NCBI GenBank assembly: GCA_048213135.1
Contig: PS015024.1
Coordinates: forward strand, 33,809-75,028
Origin: Reclinomonas americana ATCC 50394
Lineage: Eukaryota; Jakobida; Jakobea; Jakobida
Direction of reading: 5' to 3'
DNA length: 41,220 bases
Below, piece after piece: positions 22,544-32,758 of this stretch. A program made the translations under genes and the position numbers. Positions within the stretch are counted from its first letter, which is position 1, and each line of letters begins with the position of its first letter. The notes beneath the pieces were generated by a model. That model saw only the letters and a program-made list of their open reading frames with translations. It searched no databases and was not told where the DNA came from.

Positions 22544-25203
22544 TCACGTGGCCACCGCCGATGGCCGCCGGTGTGTGGAAGTGGTGAGGCGCAGCAGCGG
22601 TGACATGGGTGGTTGCGTGAGACTCGTTGAACTTCTCGACATGGGCGAGCCTGCGCTGGCCACGGATCCGGAGCGTGGTCGTTGCCTCGACCCGGTTGGC
22701 GACGAACCGAAGTCCTCCACCACGCTAAAGCGAATGCCAACACGCTTCGGGGTCTTCTCATTGTCGGCGTTTGGTGACGCGGCAGGTGAGGGTGGTGCCA
22801 CCAGTGGAGTCGCCTTGAGTACGGTGGCCTCGTCTGGCGGCGGGCAGCTGCTGCCTGTGACGCGTGGAAAGTTAGTATCCCTTGACCGGCATCTTGTTGG
22901 GGAGAAACGAAAAACAACAACGCAACTGCGACGGTTCTTCGGGTTCAAGTACGACAGCACTTCCTTCTTCAGATCCACGTCGACGCCGCGCAGAGCTGCA
23001 CCGCCGGCTCGAAGAAGCTGATGCCGCTCCCGCATGTAGTCGGGCGTCACATGCACGGTGCGCGAGGTTGCTGTCACCGGCGCCGATTGCGCCTTGCTAG
23101 TTGCTGTGCGCAGCTTCGAGCTGGCACCGTCGCCGACGCCGCCCGACTTGATGGCAAACGAGCTGATCATGGTCGGTTCTGGCGGGCCCAGCGAGGCCGG
23201 CGCACTGTGCAACTTGAGTTTGTCGACCGGTGTCGACTTGACCGGAAGCACGGGAACGGAGGATTCGGGAGATGCACGCCGCACGACCGGCAGCAACTTT
23301 GACACCAGCTGGGAGCGCTCGTGGAGACGAGCATTCGTCGCCGGCTGCATGACGGGCTGGAGTGTCTGTGCCAGCGCTCTGCGGCACGATGACGAAGGAG
23401 AATAGTGAGCGACTGGTCCAGCAGCAAAGGAGCAAAGGCCAGCAACGCAACGACATGGGAATCTCGTCCGAGGCCGACATCGCATCATCAAACACGGTGT
23501 CATCGATCGTGGCCGCCAGGTCCTCCACTGGAGTCAGCGGTCGGAGCGTCAGTTTGTCCACAGGGAACAGCGGTTCCTGCATCACTGGGCGTGAGCGCAT
23601 AGACTACGAAAGCACCACCTGGGGGTGACAATGGCGACGCACCAACTCAATCTTGGATGCCGTGTCCAGCGGTTGCGTGATCGGTCGTACCATGATACGC
23701 CTCTCCAAGTACAGCTGCTCAATGTAGTCGCGGAACTTGCGTGCTGAACGGAAAAATGAGCACTACGACAACAGAAACACAGAATGAGAGTGTCAAGGAC
23801 GCACCACAATCGTGCTGGTTGGCGAAACGAGCGGGGTCCGGCAACTCCAACGCCTTGTGCATCTCCTTGCGCTCCATGTTCACTGAGGAATGGGGAAGAT
23901 AAGAGAGAGAGAGAGCAAGTCAGTGGCCACTGTGTGGAAGCAGAAAATGCAGGGGAGGCCCAACCTTTGGGAGTGGTCGACAACGCCTTGGGGTGGGTGG
24001 GCAAGTCGGTTCCCGAGTTCGGCAGCACCAGGTGCTGCGCCTGCACCGAGGCCCACACATCGAGCTCGGCCAGCTTGCGCAGGAAGTTGTTCTGCATGCG
24101 CATGAACAGGCGATGGTACTTGGTGGTCGCCGTACGGAAGCCGCGGTCGAACTCGTCGGCAATCTTGCGATCCTCAAAGCCGAGATCGGACTCGGCACGC
24201 ACCTCGGCCCGTCGCCATTGACTGGCGATTTGCACCACGCGCGTGTTGAGGATGCGCGCCTCGCGATTGCCGTACGCCACCACCTCGGCTAACTGCTTCG
24301 ACTGCAGCTCGGCGTGGCGGGCAGCCGAGGTCGATGTCTTCAGCGAGTTGATGTGTCCCTCGTGTAGTGTGCGCTGCACTTCCAAGTCGTGCATCTCCTG
24401 GTAATTCTTCGGACTCTGGAAGGCGCGCACGCGGTCCTCGGCGGCATCCAGATGCACGTCGAGCTCGTACTTGCTCTTTTTCTGCATCACTCATGGTCAG
24501 CACATGGAAGTCTCACTCTCTCTCTTGCGCGGGAGCGAGAAACCAACCGTCAAAGCCTCGCGCTGCACTCGTGCCTGCTCCTCCAGAACGTGGTGTGCGC
24601 CCTTGTAGTTTTGCACCAGCGTGAATGCCTCCTCCAAAAAGGCGTTCTCCAAGTCCTCCTTGGCCACCTTGAACTGCGCGTACAGATGGTCGTAGTGCAG
24701 CTCGGCCACGTCGCAAATCATGCGCGACCGCGCCTGCACAAACAGCGTGTACACATCGTAGCGGTGTTCGGCGCGCGAGTCCTGCAGGCGGCGACGCAAT
24801 TCTTGCAGGTAGAGTTGGTAGGTCTGTGCGCAGGCGAAGAAGGGAACGATGAGTCCACGCGCATTGAGCAAACACAAGGAGACACACATGTGGGCGTCAC
24901 CTGCTCGCTCTGCATCATGCGTGTGAGTTGCTGACCCAGCTGGATGCGGTGGAGGAGCGCCTTGTCGGGCAATGCCGCCAGTCGCAGCTCCAACGCCNNN
25001 NNNNNNNNNNNNNNNNNNNNNNNNNNNNNNNNNNNNNNNNNNNNNNNNNNNNNNNNNNNNNNNNNNNNNNNNNNNNNNNNNNNNNNNNNNNNNNNNNNNN
25101 NNNNNNNNNNNNNNNNNNNNNNNNNNNNNNNNNGGTGGTGCCGCCACCGACGACCACTGGTCCGAGTCGCTTGGCGCCTGGCCCGGATGGCCGAGTGACG
25201 CGA
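22544..25203 (-). CDS. coiled-coil and disordered 3' part of a C2-domain gene
   Basis: Exons (minus): 25134-25203 (cut by gap), 24901-24997 (cut), 24548-24823, 23965-24481, 23805-23882, 23643-23743, 23452-23576, 22927-23378, 22544-22854. The N-terminal part is a charged helical region (TYQLYLQELRRRLQDSRAEH onward to SASLGF-type helices). Then comes a Pro/Ser-rich disordered tail ending in VAT. No enzymatic motif is visible. Donors at 23451 and 22926 are GTTGCGT, and the latter intron has a textbook TACTAAC branch site (minus strand of 22871-22877). The first visible exon (acceptor at 25204) needs a phase-1 upstream exon. That is what the C2-domain exons at 28412 and 31723 would provide if the intervening block were inverted. 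The family is not recognised. Confidence 0.75.
24998..25133. other. scaffold gap (136 N) inside an intron or exon
   Basis: Interrupts the coding exon(s) of the minus-strand coiled-coil gene. Sequence on both sides is open in that gene's direction. Confidence 0.97.
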
Positions 25204-25264
25204 CTGCGGAGAGAGAGAGGCACTGCATGAGACACACACTCGCGCAAACCACCACCACGCCGTA

Positions 25265-25284
25265 NNNNNNNNNNNNNNNNNNNN
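25265..25284. other. 20-N gap at contig border
   Basis: Short placeholder gap. Gene content and orientation change abruptly across it, which matters for the inversion argument. Confidence 0.97.
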
Positions 25285-25327
25285 TCTCCCTTTTTTCGCA
25301 TGCCCCATCTTAGTCTGCCACACCAAC

Positions 25328-26520
25328 CTCACGTATGGCGTCCATGGATCCAGCAAACTTGACGACCTTGACGGCCATCATCTCTCCCGTGTCCTCGTTC
25401 AGCGCTGCAAACACTTCGCCGAACGCACCCTTGCCTAGCAATGCGCCCTTGACCCATCGCTTTAGTGGGCGCTGCGAGGAGGACAGTGAGCGAGTGCGAA
25501 AAGCAGAACACAACACCCACGCCACGCCACGCGTCTCACCTCGCGAGTTGTCGTCCTGCTCGATGCTCTGCACGGACCACCATCAACAATGAGCGCTTCT
25601 TACACACTAGAACGCACACGAGGTGCGACTCCACAGCCACACGCACCTTGATCGATTCACCGAGCTCGACGAGGCCATTGATCTGCACACACAACGAAAA
25701 TGAGGCGCAAAGGACAACAACAACGATGAGTGCAGAGAGGCCGCACCCTGACGAGGACGCCGAATCGAAGCGTGACGACACATAGCTGGCTACGTTCTCG
25801 CCGGGCGACAGACCACCGCCGTTGTGCATTCTCGGAGACGGACTGAGGTTCGTATTGATACTGGGAGCGCGAGGTCGAGCAGACTGCACCGCAACACTCG
25901 GCGGGTTATACGCGTCTTCTGGTGGTGGTCGCGGTGGTTCGTCTGTCAACGTCTGCACGTGCTTTCTCTGCGCCACGCGCGATGGCAACGACATGTCACA
26001 CACACGCGCACACACACACTCTCCACGGCACTGCAAGACACACACGCACGCAACTGCTGCTGTGACGCTAGTGTACGCTGCTGCAACACGCAATCCCCCA
26101 CTCGACGACGACGAGTCACTCCGCGATGAGGGACTAGTGGCCTGCTGCTGTTGAAGTTGATGTGCGACAGGTGCCAAGGTCGATGAACCGCTGCTTCCTG
26201 CACGCCGCAGATGCACCGGTTGCTCCGGCGCACCAAGTCCCCACTGCTCGTCTCCTCCTCCTCCTACTGCCGCTGCAGAACCACCACGCGGAGCCACCGC
26301 CTCCTCCTCAGCCTCCTCCTCGTCTGTGGTGTCCTCGTCCGACTCAAAGTCTGAGTTGGTGTACTCGGTGTGCACCTGCCCGCGCGCGTGTGTGTGTGTG
26401 AGACTCTGCCTCTGTGTCGGCGCATGACGGTGCACGTACACACACCTCGTCGTCGTCACTCTCTACTGCACGCTGTTGCTGTTGTTGCTGTTGTTGTTGA
26501 TTGCGCACGGCACTACTCAT
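25328..26520 (-). CDS. MAP3K 5' half, copy A (N-terminus and kinase glycine loop)
   Basis: Exons (minus): 26446-26520, 26055-26375, 25747-25967, 25647-25682, 25540-25567, 25328-25471, 825 nt = 275 codons. The start MSSAVRNQ is followed by poly-Gln. A long acidic, Ser/Pro-rich, probably disordered region leads to RPLKRWVKGALLGKG, the glycine loop (GKGAFGEV, 240-247) and the ATP-binding lysine in MMAVK (Lys262). It stops at IRE with a GTTGGT donor at 25327 and a contig end. The missing remainder of the kinase, starting QVEQLKNEL, is on the opposite strand at 32759. An in-frame junction forms if this block is inverted. Copies A and B differ by one codon in a poly-Gly run. Confidence 0.9.
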
Positions 26521-27060
26521 GCACCGACCACCGTCGTGGTGTCACCAGAGGAGACTGACGCGGGAAAAGAGGTGCCGCGCACACGCACACACACGCACAC
26601 ACACGCCAAAGTGACTTGTCTCTCTCTCCTCGCACACACACACAACCGCGCGCTTGTGCAAAGTCTGTAACACGCACAACAAACAAGAGAAATTAGATGG
26701 TCGAATTCACAAAGTGTCAGAGCGCGCGTGACACGCCTCTCAGTCACACACAAGAGAAGAGTGGTACGGTGGCGTGCGCGCACAAACACGAACAAGACAC
26801 AGAGAAAGAGCAAAATAGAAAAAAGGCCCGAGATGTCCAATCACCAACCAACTTTTTTTGCCGTTTCTCTCCCCCTCTCCCTCTCTCTCTGTACCAGACT
26901 GTATATCACACTCTATCACACACACAGACACAGCGCGCGCGCACACACGACAACACACAGAGAGACACAGAGGCAATCGCGCACCCTTTGCAACGTTCCG
27001 TGATCCACCGCTCCGACTCGATGAACCGACTGCAGTGCGTTTCTATCATTATTGCGTGAA
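26521..27060. promoter_or_regulatory. 540-bp head-to-head intergenic region (block A)
   Basis: Separates the MAP3K start (26520, minus) and the C2-gene start (27061, plus). It is rich in CA and CT microsatellites and shows no coding potential. It should contain both promoters. The equivalent in block B is 29839-30382, with several small repeat-length differences. Confidence 0.6.
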
Positions 27061-28412
27061 ATGGACGCGCTGCTCTCGCGCTTGCCGAGTGCACAAGAGC
27101 GCGAGGCACTGGGCACTCTGCTGGTGACCGTCTCCTGCGCACGGCGGCTGCAGTGCGACGCGCGCCACTTGAATGGTGAGTCATGCACAGAGAGAGAGCA
27201 GTTTCTTGCGCATGACGAGAGGAAACGCATTTCTTGCCTTGTGTAAGCCGCCCGATGCGGACATGTTCAGGCGGCGGTGGAGAGAAGATGATGCGGGAGG
27301 GTGAGAGAGTGAGCGTGTGCGTGTCGGGAGAATGAGAATGTCGATGATTGATGGATGGTGAATCGCGGGATTGCGTTCCTTCTCTCTCTCTCTCTTTGCT
27401 TGTCAACGGTCATTGTTCGCTGTTCACACTCTCTCACTCACTCACACTCTCTCTCCACTCACACACAGGTGAGTTCAGTGTGGCCATTGAGGTGGACTCG
27501 CAAGTGAAGAGCACGCGGCCGGTGTTGTTGGATGACAAGTTCGAGCTGACCTGGGATGAGTCGTTGTCGTTGTTGCGTCTCTCTCTCTCTCTCTCTCACA
27601 CACACGCACACACGCGCACTCAGTGAGCTGCTCTGTGTGTGTTTTTTTATTGAGTACTAATGACGACGTATGTTCGGATCGGCAGTCACGTGCAGTCGCG
27701 ACGACCCAAGGTCGTGGTAATGCTGCTCGTGCGCGATCGATCACACGCATCATCATCGCCGACAATGTCGCCTGCGTCTCCGAGCAGTTTCATTGGTGAG
27801 TGCCCTCGGCGTCGTTGTTGCGAGAGACACGCGCTGATGTGTGTGTGTGTGTCTGGCACAGACGAGACCTCGATCGACTGTGTGGGCGCGTGTCGTATGA
27901 AATGCCCCGAGCGCGGATCAAAACTGCCGGTGGATCGGTGGTACTCGTTCCACACCACGGTCTTGTTGCGTACCCCGTCTCCCTTTCGCTCTCTTACTGT
28001 ATCTTCTCCGCGATTCACGACCGGTGCTTGCGCAGTGACGCGACACTGGCCATGGAGAACGAGTGGGCGGCCACGGGCGGATCATCGGCGTCGGCGTGGT
28101 CCGCCACGCAGACGAAACGCAAGCCGTCGGCGCTCAAGACGACTGCGGAGCAGGATGCCAACAAGTTCGGCGGCTCCTCGTCGTCGTTGATGCAGCGTCT
28201 GTCGGGCACCTCCAAGGCGCCGCTGGTGCGCCTGCCGGAGATTACACATACGGAGCGCGAGTTGCTGGAGATGGGCTGCCGCGCGCTGCGCTTCTCTGAT
28301 CTGCCGCCGCCGGATCAGTTCGACTCGCAGAACACGGTGGGCGAGGTGCGCTTGAGTGTGCTCTTTTCACCGTCGAAGAAGGATCAGGTGCTGTCGGCGG
28401 TCATGACGGGCA
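27061..28412 (+). CDS. C2-domain 5' part of a larger gene, copy A
   Basis: Exons: 27061-27175, 27469-27571, 27686-27795, 27862-27964, 28036-28412. The start MDALLSRLP is followed by a C2-like sandwich (LLVTVSCARRLQC, EFSVAIEVDSQVKSTRP, FELTWDES, KVVVMLLVRD), then a Ser-rich linker and a second block ending GEVRLSVLFSPSKKD. C2 domains bind membrane lipid, often with calcium. Three introns use GTTGCGT donors (27572, 27965, 28413). Reading straight through the last donor gives SCVA and a stop at 28426, but the same GTTGCGT signature suggests the gene continues past the contig end. The phase (1) fits the exon at 25203 on the other side of the junction. Confidence 0.8.
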
Positions 28413-28431
28413 GTTGCGTGGCATGAATTCA

Positions 28432-28586
28432 NNNNNNNNNNNNNNNNNNNNNNNNNNNNNNNNNNNNNNNNNNNNNNNNNNNNNNNNNNNNNNNNNNNNN
28501 NNNNNNNNNNNNNNNNNNNNNNNNNNNNNNNNNNNNNNNNNNNNNNNNNNNNNNNNNNNNNNNNNNNNNNNNNNNNNNNNNNNNNN
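28432..28586. other. scaffold gap (155 N) between the two blocks
   Basis: N run separating the two near-identical blocks. Its length is not informative. Confidence 0.97.
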
Positions 28587-28630
28587 TCTCTCCCTTTTTC
28601 GCATGCCCCATCTTAGTCTGCCACACCAAC

Positions 28631-29838
28631 CTCACGTATGGCGTCCATGGATCCAGCAAACTTGACGACCTTGACGGCCATCATCTCTCCCGTGTCCTCG
28701 TTCAGCGCTGCAAACACTTCGCCGAACGCACCCTTGCCTAGCAATGCGCCCTTGACCCATCGCTTTAGTGGGCGCTGCGCGATGACGACAACGAGGAGGA
28801 CAGTGAGCGAGGGCGAAAAGCAGAACACAACACCCACGCCACGCCACGCGTCTCACCTCGCGAGTTGTCGTTCTGCTCGATGCTCTGCACAAGCACACAA
28901 TCACCACCATCGACAATGAGCGCTTCCTACACATTACATTAAAGTGCACACGAGGTGCGACTCCGCAGCCATACGCACCTTGATCGATTCACCGAGCTCG
29001 ACGACGCCATTGATCTGCACACAACGAAAATGAGGCGCAAAGGACAACAACAACGATGAGTGCAGAGAGGCCGCACCCTGACGAGGACGCCGAATCGAAG
29101 CGCGACGACACGTAGCTGGCTACGTTCTCGCCGGGCGACAGACCACCGCCGTTGTGCATTCTCGGAGACGGACTGAGGTTCGTATTGATACTGGGAGCGC
29201 GAGGTCGAGCAGACTGCACCGCAACACTCGGCGGGTTATACGCGTCTTCTGGTGGTGGTCGCGGTGGTTCGTCTGTCAACGTCTGCACGTGCTTTCTCTG
29301 CGCCACGCGCGATGGCAACGACATGTCACACACACGCGCACACACACACTCTCCACGGCACTGCACACACGCAACTGCTGCTGTGACGCTAGTGTACGCT
29401 GCTGCAACACGCAATCCCCCACTCGACGACGACGAGTCACTCCGCGATGAGGGACTAGTGGCCTGCTGCTGTTGAAGTTGATGTGCGACAGGTGCCAAGG
29501 TCGATGAACCGCTGCTTCCTGCACGCCGCAGATGCACCGGTTGCTCCGGCGCACCAAGTCCCCACTGCTCGTCTCCTCCTCCTACTGCCGCTGCAGAACC
29601 ACCACGCGGAGCCACCGCCTCCTCCTCAGCCTCCTCCTCGTCTGTGGTGTCCTCGTCCGACTCAAAGTCTGAGTTGGTGTACTCGGTGTGCACCTGCCCG
29701 CGCGCGTGTGTGTGTGTGAGACTCTGCCTCTGTGTCGGCGCATGAGTGTGCACATACACACACCTCGTCGTCGTCACTCTCTACTGCACGCTGTTGCTGT
29801 TGTTGCTGTTGTTGTTGATTGCGCACGGCACTACTCAT
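28631..29838 (-). CDS. MAP3K 5' half, copy B
   Basis: Exons (minus): 29764-29838, 29376-29693, 29077-29297, 28979-29014, 28857-28884, 28631-28774. This is 822 nt = 274 codons, one Gly codon shorter than copy A. It has the same start, poly-Gln, acidic region, glycine loop and Lys, and ends at the same IRE/GTTGGT boundary (donor at 28630). No disabling mutation is visible, so both versions look functional as alleles would. Confidence 0.88.
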
Positions 29839-30382
29839 GCACCGACCACCGTCGTGGTGTCACCAGAGGAGACTGACGCGGGAAAAGAGGCGCCGCGCAC
29901 ACGCACACACACGCACACACACGCCAAAGTGACTTGTCTCTCTCTCCTCGCACACACACACACAACCGCGCGCTTGTGCAAAGTCTGTAACACGCACAAC
30001 AACAAACAAGAGAAATTAGATGGTCGAATTCACAAAGTGTCAGAGCGCGCGACACACGCCTCTCTCAGTCACACACAAGAGAAGAGTGGCACAGTGGCGT
30101 GCGCGCACAAACACGAACAAGACACAGAGAAAGAGCAAAATAGAAAAAAGGCCCGAGATGTCCAATCACCAACCAACTTTTTTGCCGTTTCTCTTCCCCT
30201 CTCCCTCTCTCTGTGTGTAACACACACTCTCTCTACCACACACAGACACAGAGCGCGCGCACACGACACACGACAACACACACAGAGACACAGAGGCAAT
30301 CGCGCACCCTTTGCAACGTTCCGTGATCCACCGTTCCGACTCGACGGACCGGCTGCAGTGCGTTTCTATCTTATTGCGTGAA

Positions 30383-31723
30383 ATGGACGCGCTGCTCTCG
30401 CGCTTGCCGAGTGCACAACAGCGCGAGGCACTGGGCACTCTGCTGGTGACCGTCTCCTGCGCACGGCGGCTGCAGTGTGACGCGCGCCACTTGAATGGTG
30501 AGTCATGCACATTGAGAGAGAGCAGTTTCTTGCGCATGACGAGAGGAAACGCATTTCTTGCCTTGTGTAAGCCGCCCGATGCGGTCATGTTCAGGCGGCG
30601 GTGGAGAGAAGATGATGCGGGAGGGTGAGAGAGAGCGTGTGCGTGTCGGGAGAATGAGAATGTCGATGATTGATGGATGGTGAATCGCGGGATTGCGTTC
30701 CTTCTCTCTCTCTCTCTTCGCTTGTCAACGGTCATTGTTCGCTGTTCACACGCTCACTCACACACTCTCTCTCCACTCACACACAGGCGAGTTCAGTGTG
30801 GCCATTGAGGTGGACTCGCAAGTGAAGAGCACGCGGCCGGTGTTGTTGGATGACAAGTTCGAGCTGACCTGGGATGAGTCGTTGTCGTTGTTGCGTCTCT
30901 CTCACTCTCTCTCTCTCTCTCACACACACACGCGCACTCTGTGAGCTGCTCTGTGTGTGTTTTTTTATTGAGTACTAATGACGACGTATGTTCGGATCGG
31001 CAGTCACGTGCAGTCGCGACGACCCAAGGTCGTGGCAATGCTGCTTGTGCGCGATCGATCACACGCATCGTCATCGCCGACAATGTCGCCTGCCTCTCCG
31101 AGCAGTTTCATTGGTGAGTGCCCTCGGCGTCGGTGTATGACGAGAATGCGCGCTGATTGTGTGTGTGTCTGGCACAGACGAGACCTCGATCGACTGTGTG
31201 GGCGCGTGTCGTATGAAATGCCCCGAGCGCGGATCAAAACTGCCGGTGGATCGGTGGTACTCGTTCCACACCACGGTCTTGTTGCGTACCCCGTCTCCCT
31301 TTCGCTCTATTTGCTTCTCCGAGGCTCACGACCGGTGCTTGCGCAGTGACGCTACACTGGCGATGGAGAACGAGTGGGCGGCCACGGGTGGATCATCGGC
31401 GTCGGCATGGTCCGCCACGCAGACGAAACGCAAGCCATCGGCGCTCAAGACGACTGCGGAGCAGGATGCCAACAAGTTCGGCGGCTCCTCGTCGTCGTTG
31501 ATGCAGCGCCTGTCGGGCACCTCCAAGGCGCCGCTGGTGCGCCTGCCGGAGATTACGCATACGGAGCGCGAGTTGCTGGAGATGGGCTGTCGCGCGCTGC
31601 GCTTCTCTGATCTGCCGCCGCCGGATCAGTTCGACTCGCAGAACACGGTGGGCGAGGTGCGCTTGAGTGTGCTCTTTTCACCGTCGAAGAAGGATCAGGT
31701 GCTGTCGGCGGTCATGACGGGCA
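30383..31723 (+). CDS. C2-domain 5' part of a larger gene, copy B
   Basis: Exons: 30383-30497, 30787-30889, 31004-31113, 31178-31280, 31347-31723, all with the same lengths and phases as copy A. Differences are largely silent. The last donor is again GTTGCGT (31724), immediately before the contig end; without it a stop would fall at 31737. Confidence 0.8.
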
Positions 31724-31742
31724 GTTGCGTGGCATGAATTCC

Positions 31743-32695
31743 NNNNNNNNNNNNNNNNNNNNNNNNNNNNNNNNNNNNNNNNNNNNNNNNNNNNNNNNNN
31801 NNNNNNNNNNNNNNNNNNNNNNNNNNNNNNNNNNNNNNNNNNNNNNNNNNNNNNNNNNNNNNNNNNNNNNNNNNNNNNNNNNNNNNNNNNNNNNNNNNNN
31901 NNNNNNNNNNNNNNNNNNNNNNNNNNNNNNNNNNNNNNNNNNNNNNNNNNNNNNNNNNNNNNNNNNNNNNNNNNNNNNNNNNNNNNNNNNNNNNNNNNNN
32001 NNNNNNNNNNNNNNNNNNNNNNNNNNNNNNNNNNNNNNNNNNNNNNNNNNNNNNNNNNNNNNNNNNNNNNNNNNNNNNNNNNNNNNNNNNNNNNNNNNNN
32101 NNNNNNNNNNNNNNNNNNNNNNNNNNNNNNNNNNNNNNNNNNNNNNNNNNNNNNNNNNNNNNNNNNNNNNNNNNNNNNNNNNNNNNNNNNNNNNNNNNNN
32201 NNNNNNNNNNNNNNNNNNNNNNNNNNNNNNNNNNNNNNNNNNNNNNNNNNNNNNNNNNNNNNNNNNNNNNNNNNNNNNNNNNNNNNNNNNNNNNNNNNNN
32301 NNNNNNNNNNNNNNNNNNNNNNNNNNNNNNNNNNNNNNNNNNNNNNNNNNNNNNNNNNNNNNNNNNNNNNNNNNNNNNNNNNNNNNNNNNNNNNNNNNNN
32401 NNNNNNNNNNNNNNNNNNNNNNNNNNNNNNNNNNNNNNNNNNNNNNNNNNNNNNNNNNNNNNNNNNNNNNNNNNNNNNNNNNNNNNNNNNNNNNNNNNNN
32501 NNNNNNNNNNNNNNNNNNNNNNNNNNNNNNNNNNNNNNNNNNNNNNNNNNNNNNNNNNNNNNNNNNNNNNNNNNNNNNNNNNNNNNNNNNNNNNNNNNNN
32601 NNNNNNNNNNNNNNNNNNNNNNNNNNNNNNNNNNNNNNNNNNNNNNNNNNNNNNNNNNNNNNNNNNNNNNNNNNNNNNNNNNNNNGAGAGTTGGT
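31743..32695. other. scaffold gap (953 N)
   Basis: N run between block B and the contig carrying the MAP3K kinase core. Bases 32696-32758 to its right are the 3' end of an intron (TATTGCAG at 32751-32758). Confidence 0.97.
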
Positions 32696-32758
32696 GTTAT
32701 TCGCTCAGTCGATCTTAACGTAATCATGTCGCTCACCTTTGCTTGTGTGATATTGCAG

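Larger units (their letters stand above)
25285..28431. repeat. block A of a near-identical ~3.15-kb pair
   Basis: Same gene content, same order and same end points as 28587-31742. The differences are scattered substitutions and small indels, concentrated in CA/GT/CT microsatellites. Both blocks begin with a TCTCCC-poly-T-CGCATG segment and end at the same GCATGAATTC. Identical termini next to N runs point to two haplotype versions of one contig rather than a genomic tandem duplication. Confidence 0.9.
28587..31742. repeat. block B of the near-identical ~3.15-kb pair
   Basis: Second version of the 25285-28431 block. Exon lengths are identical except for one fewer Gly codon in MAP3K exon 2. 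Indels are mostly in introns and spacers, for example a shorter CA tract in the intron at 29298-29375. Confidence 0.9.

Noticed and set aside
28413-28426. Stop codon ending the C2-domain coding region (SCVA-stop)
   Set aside because: The last codons coincide with a GTTGCGT donor in a phase that fits the next gene part. I treat the stop as intronic, though it remains possible if the inversion is wrong.
25285-31742. True tandem duplication creating a second MAP3K and C2 gene
   Set aside because: Identical end points next to gaps and allele-like differences fit duplicated haplotypes better, and neither copy of the MAP3K is complete on its own strand.
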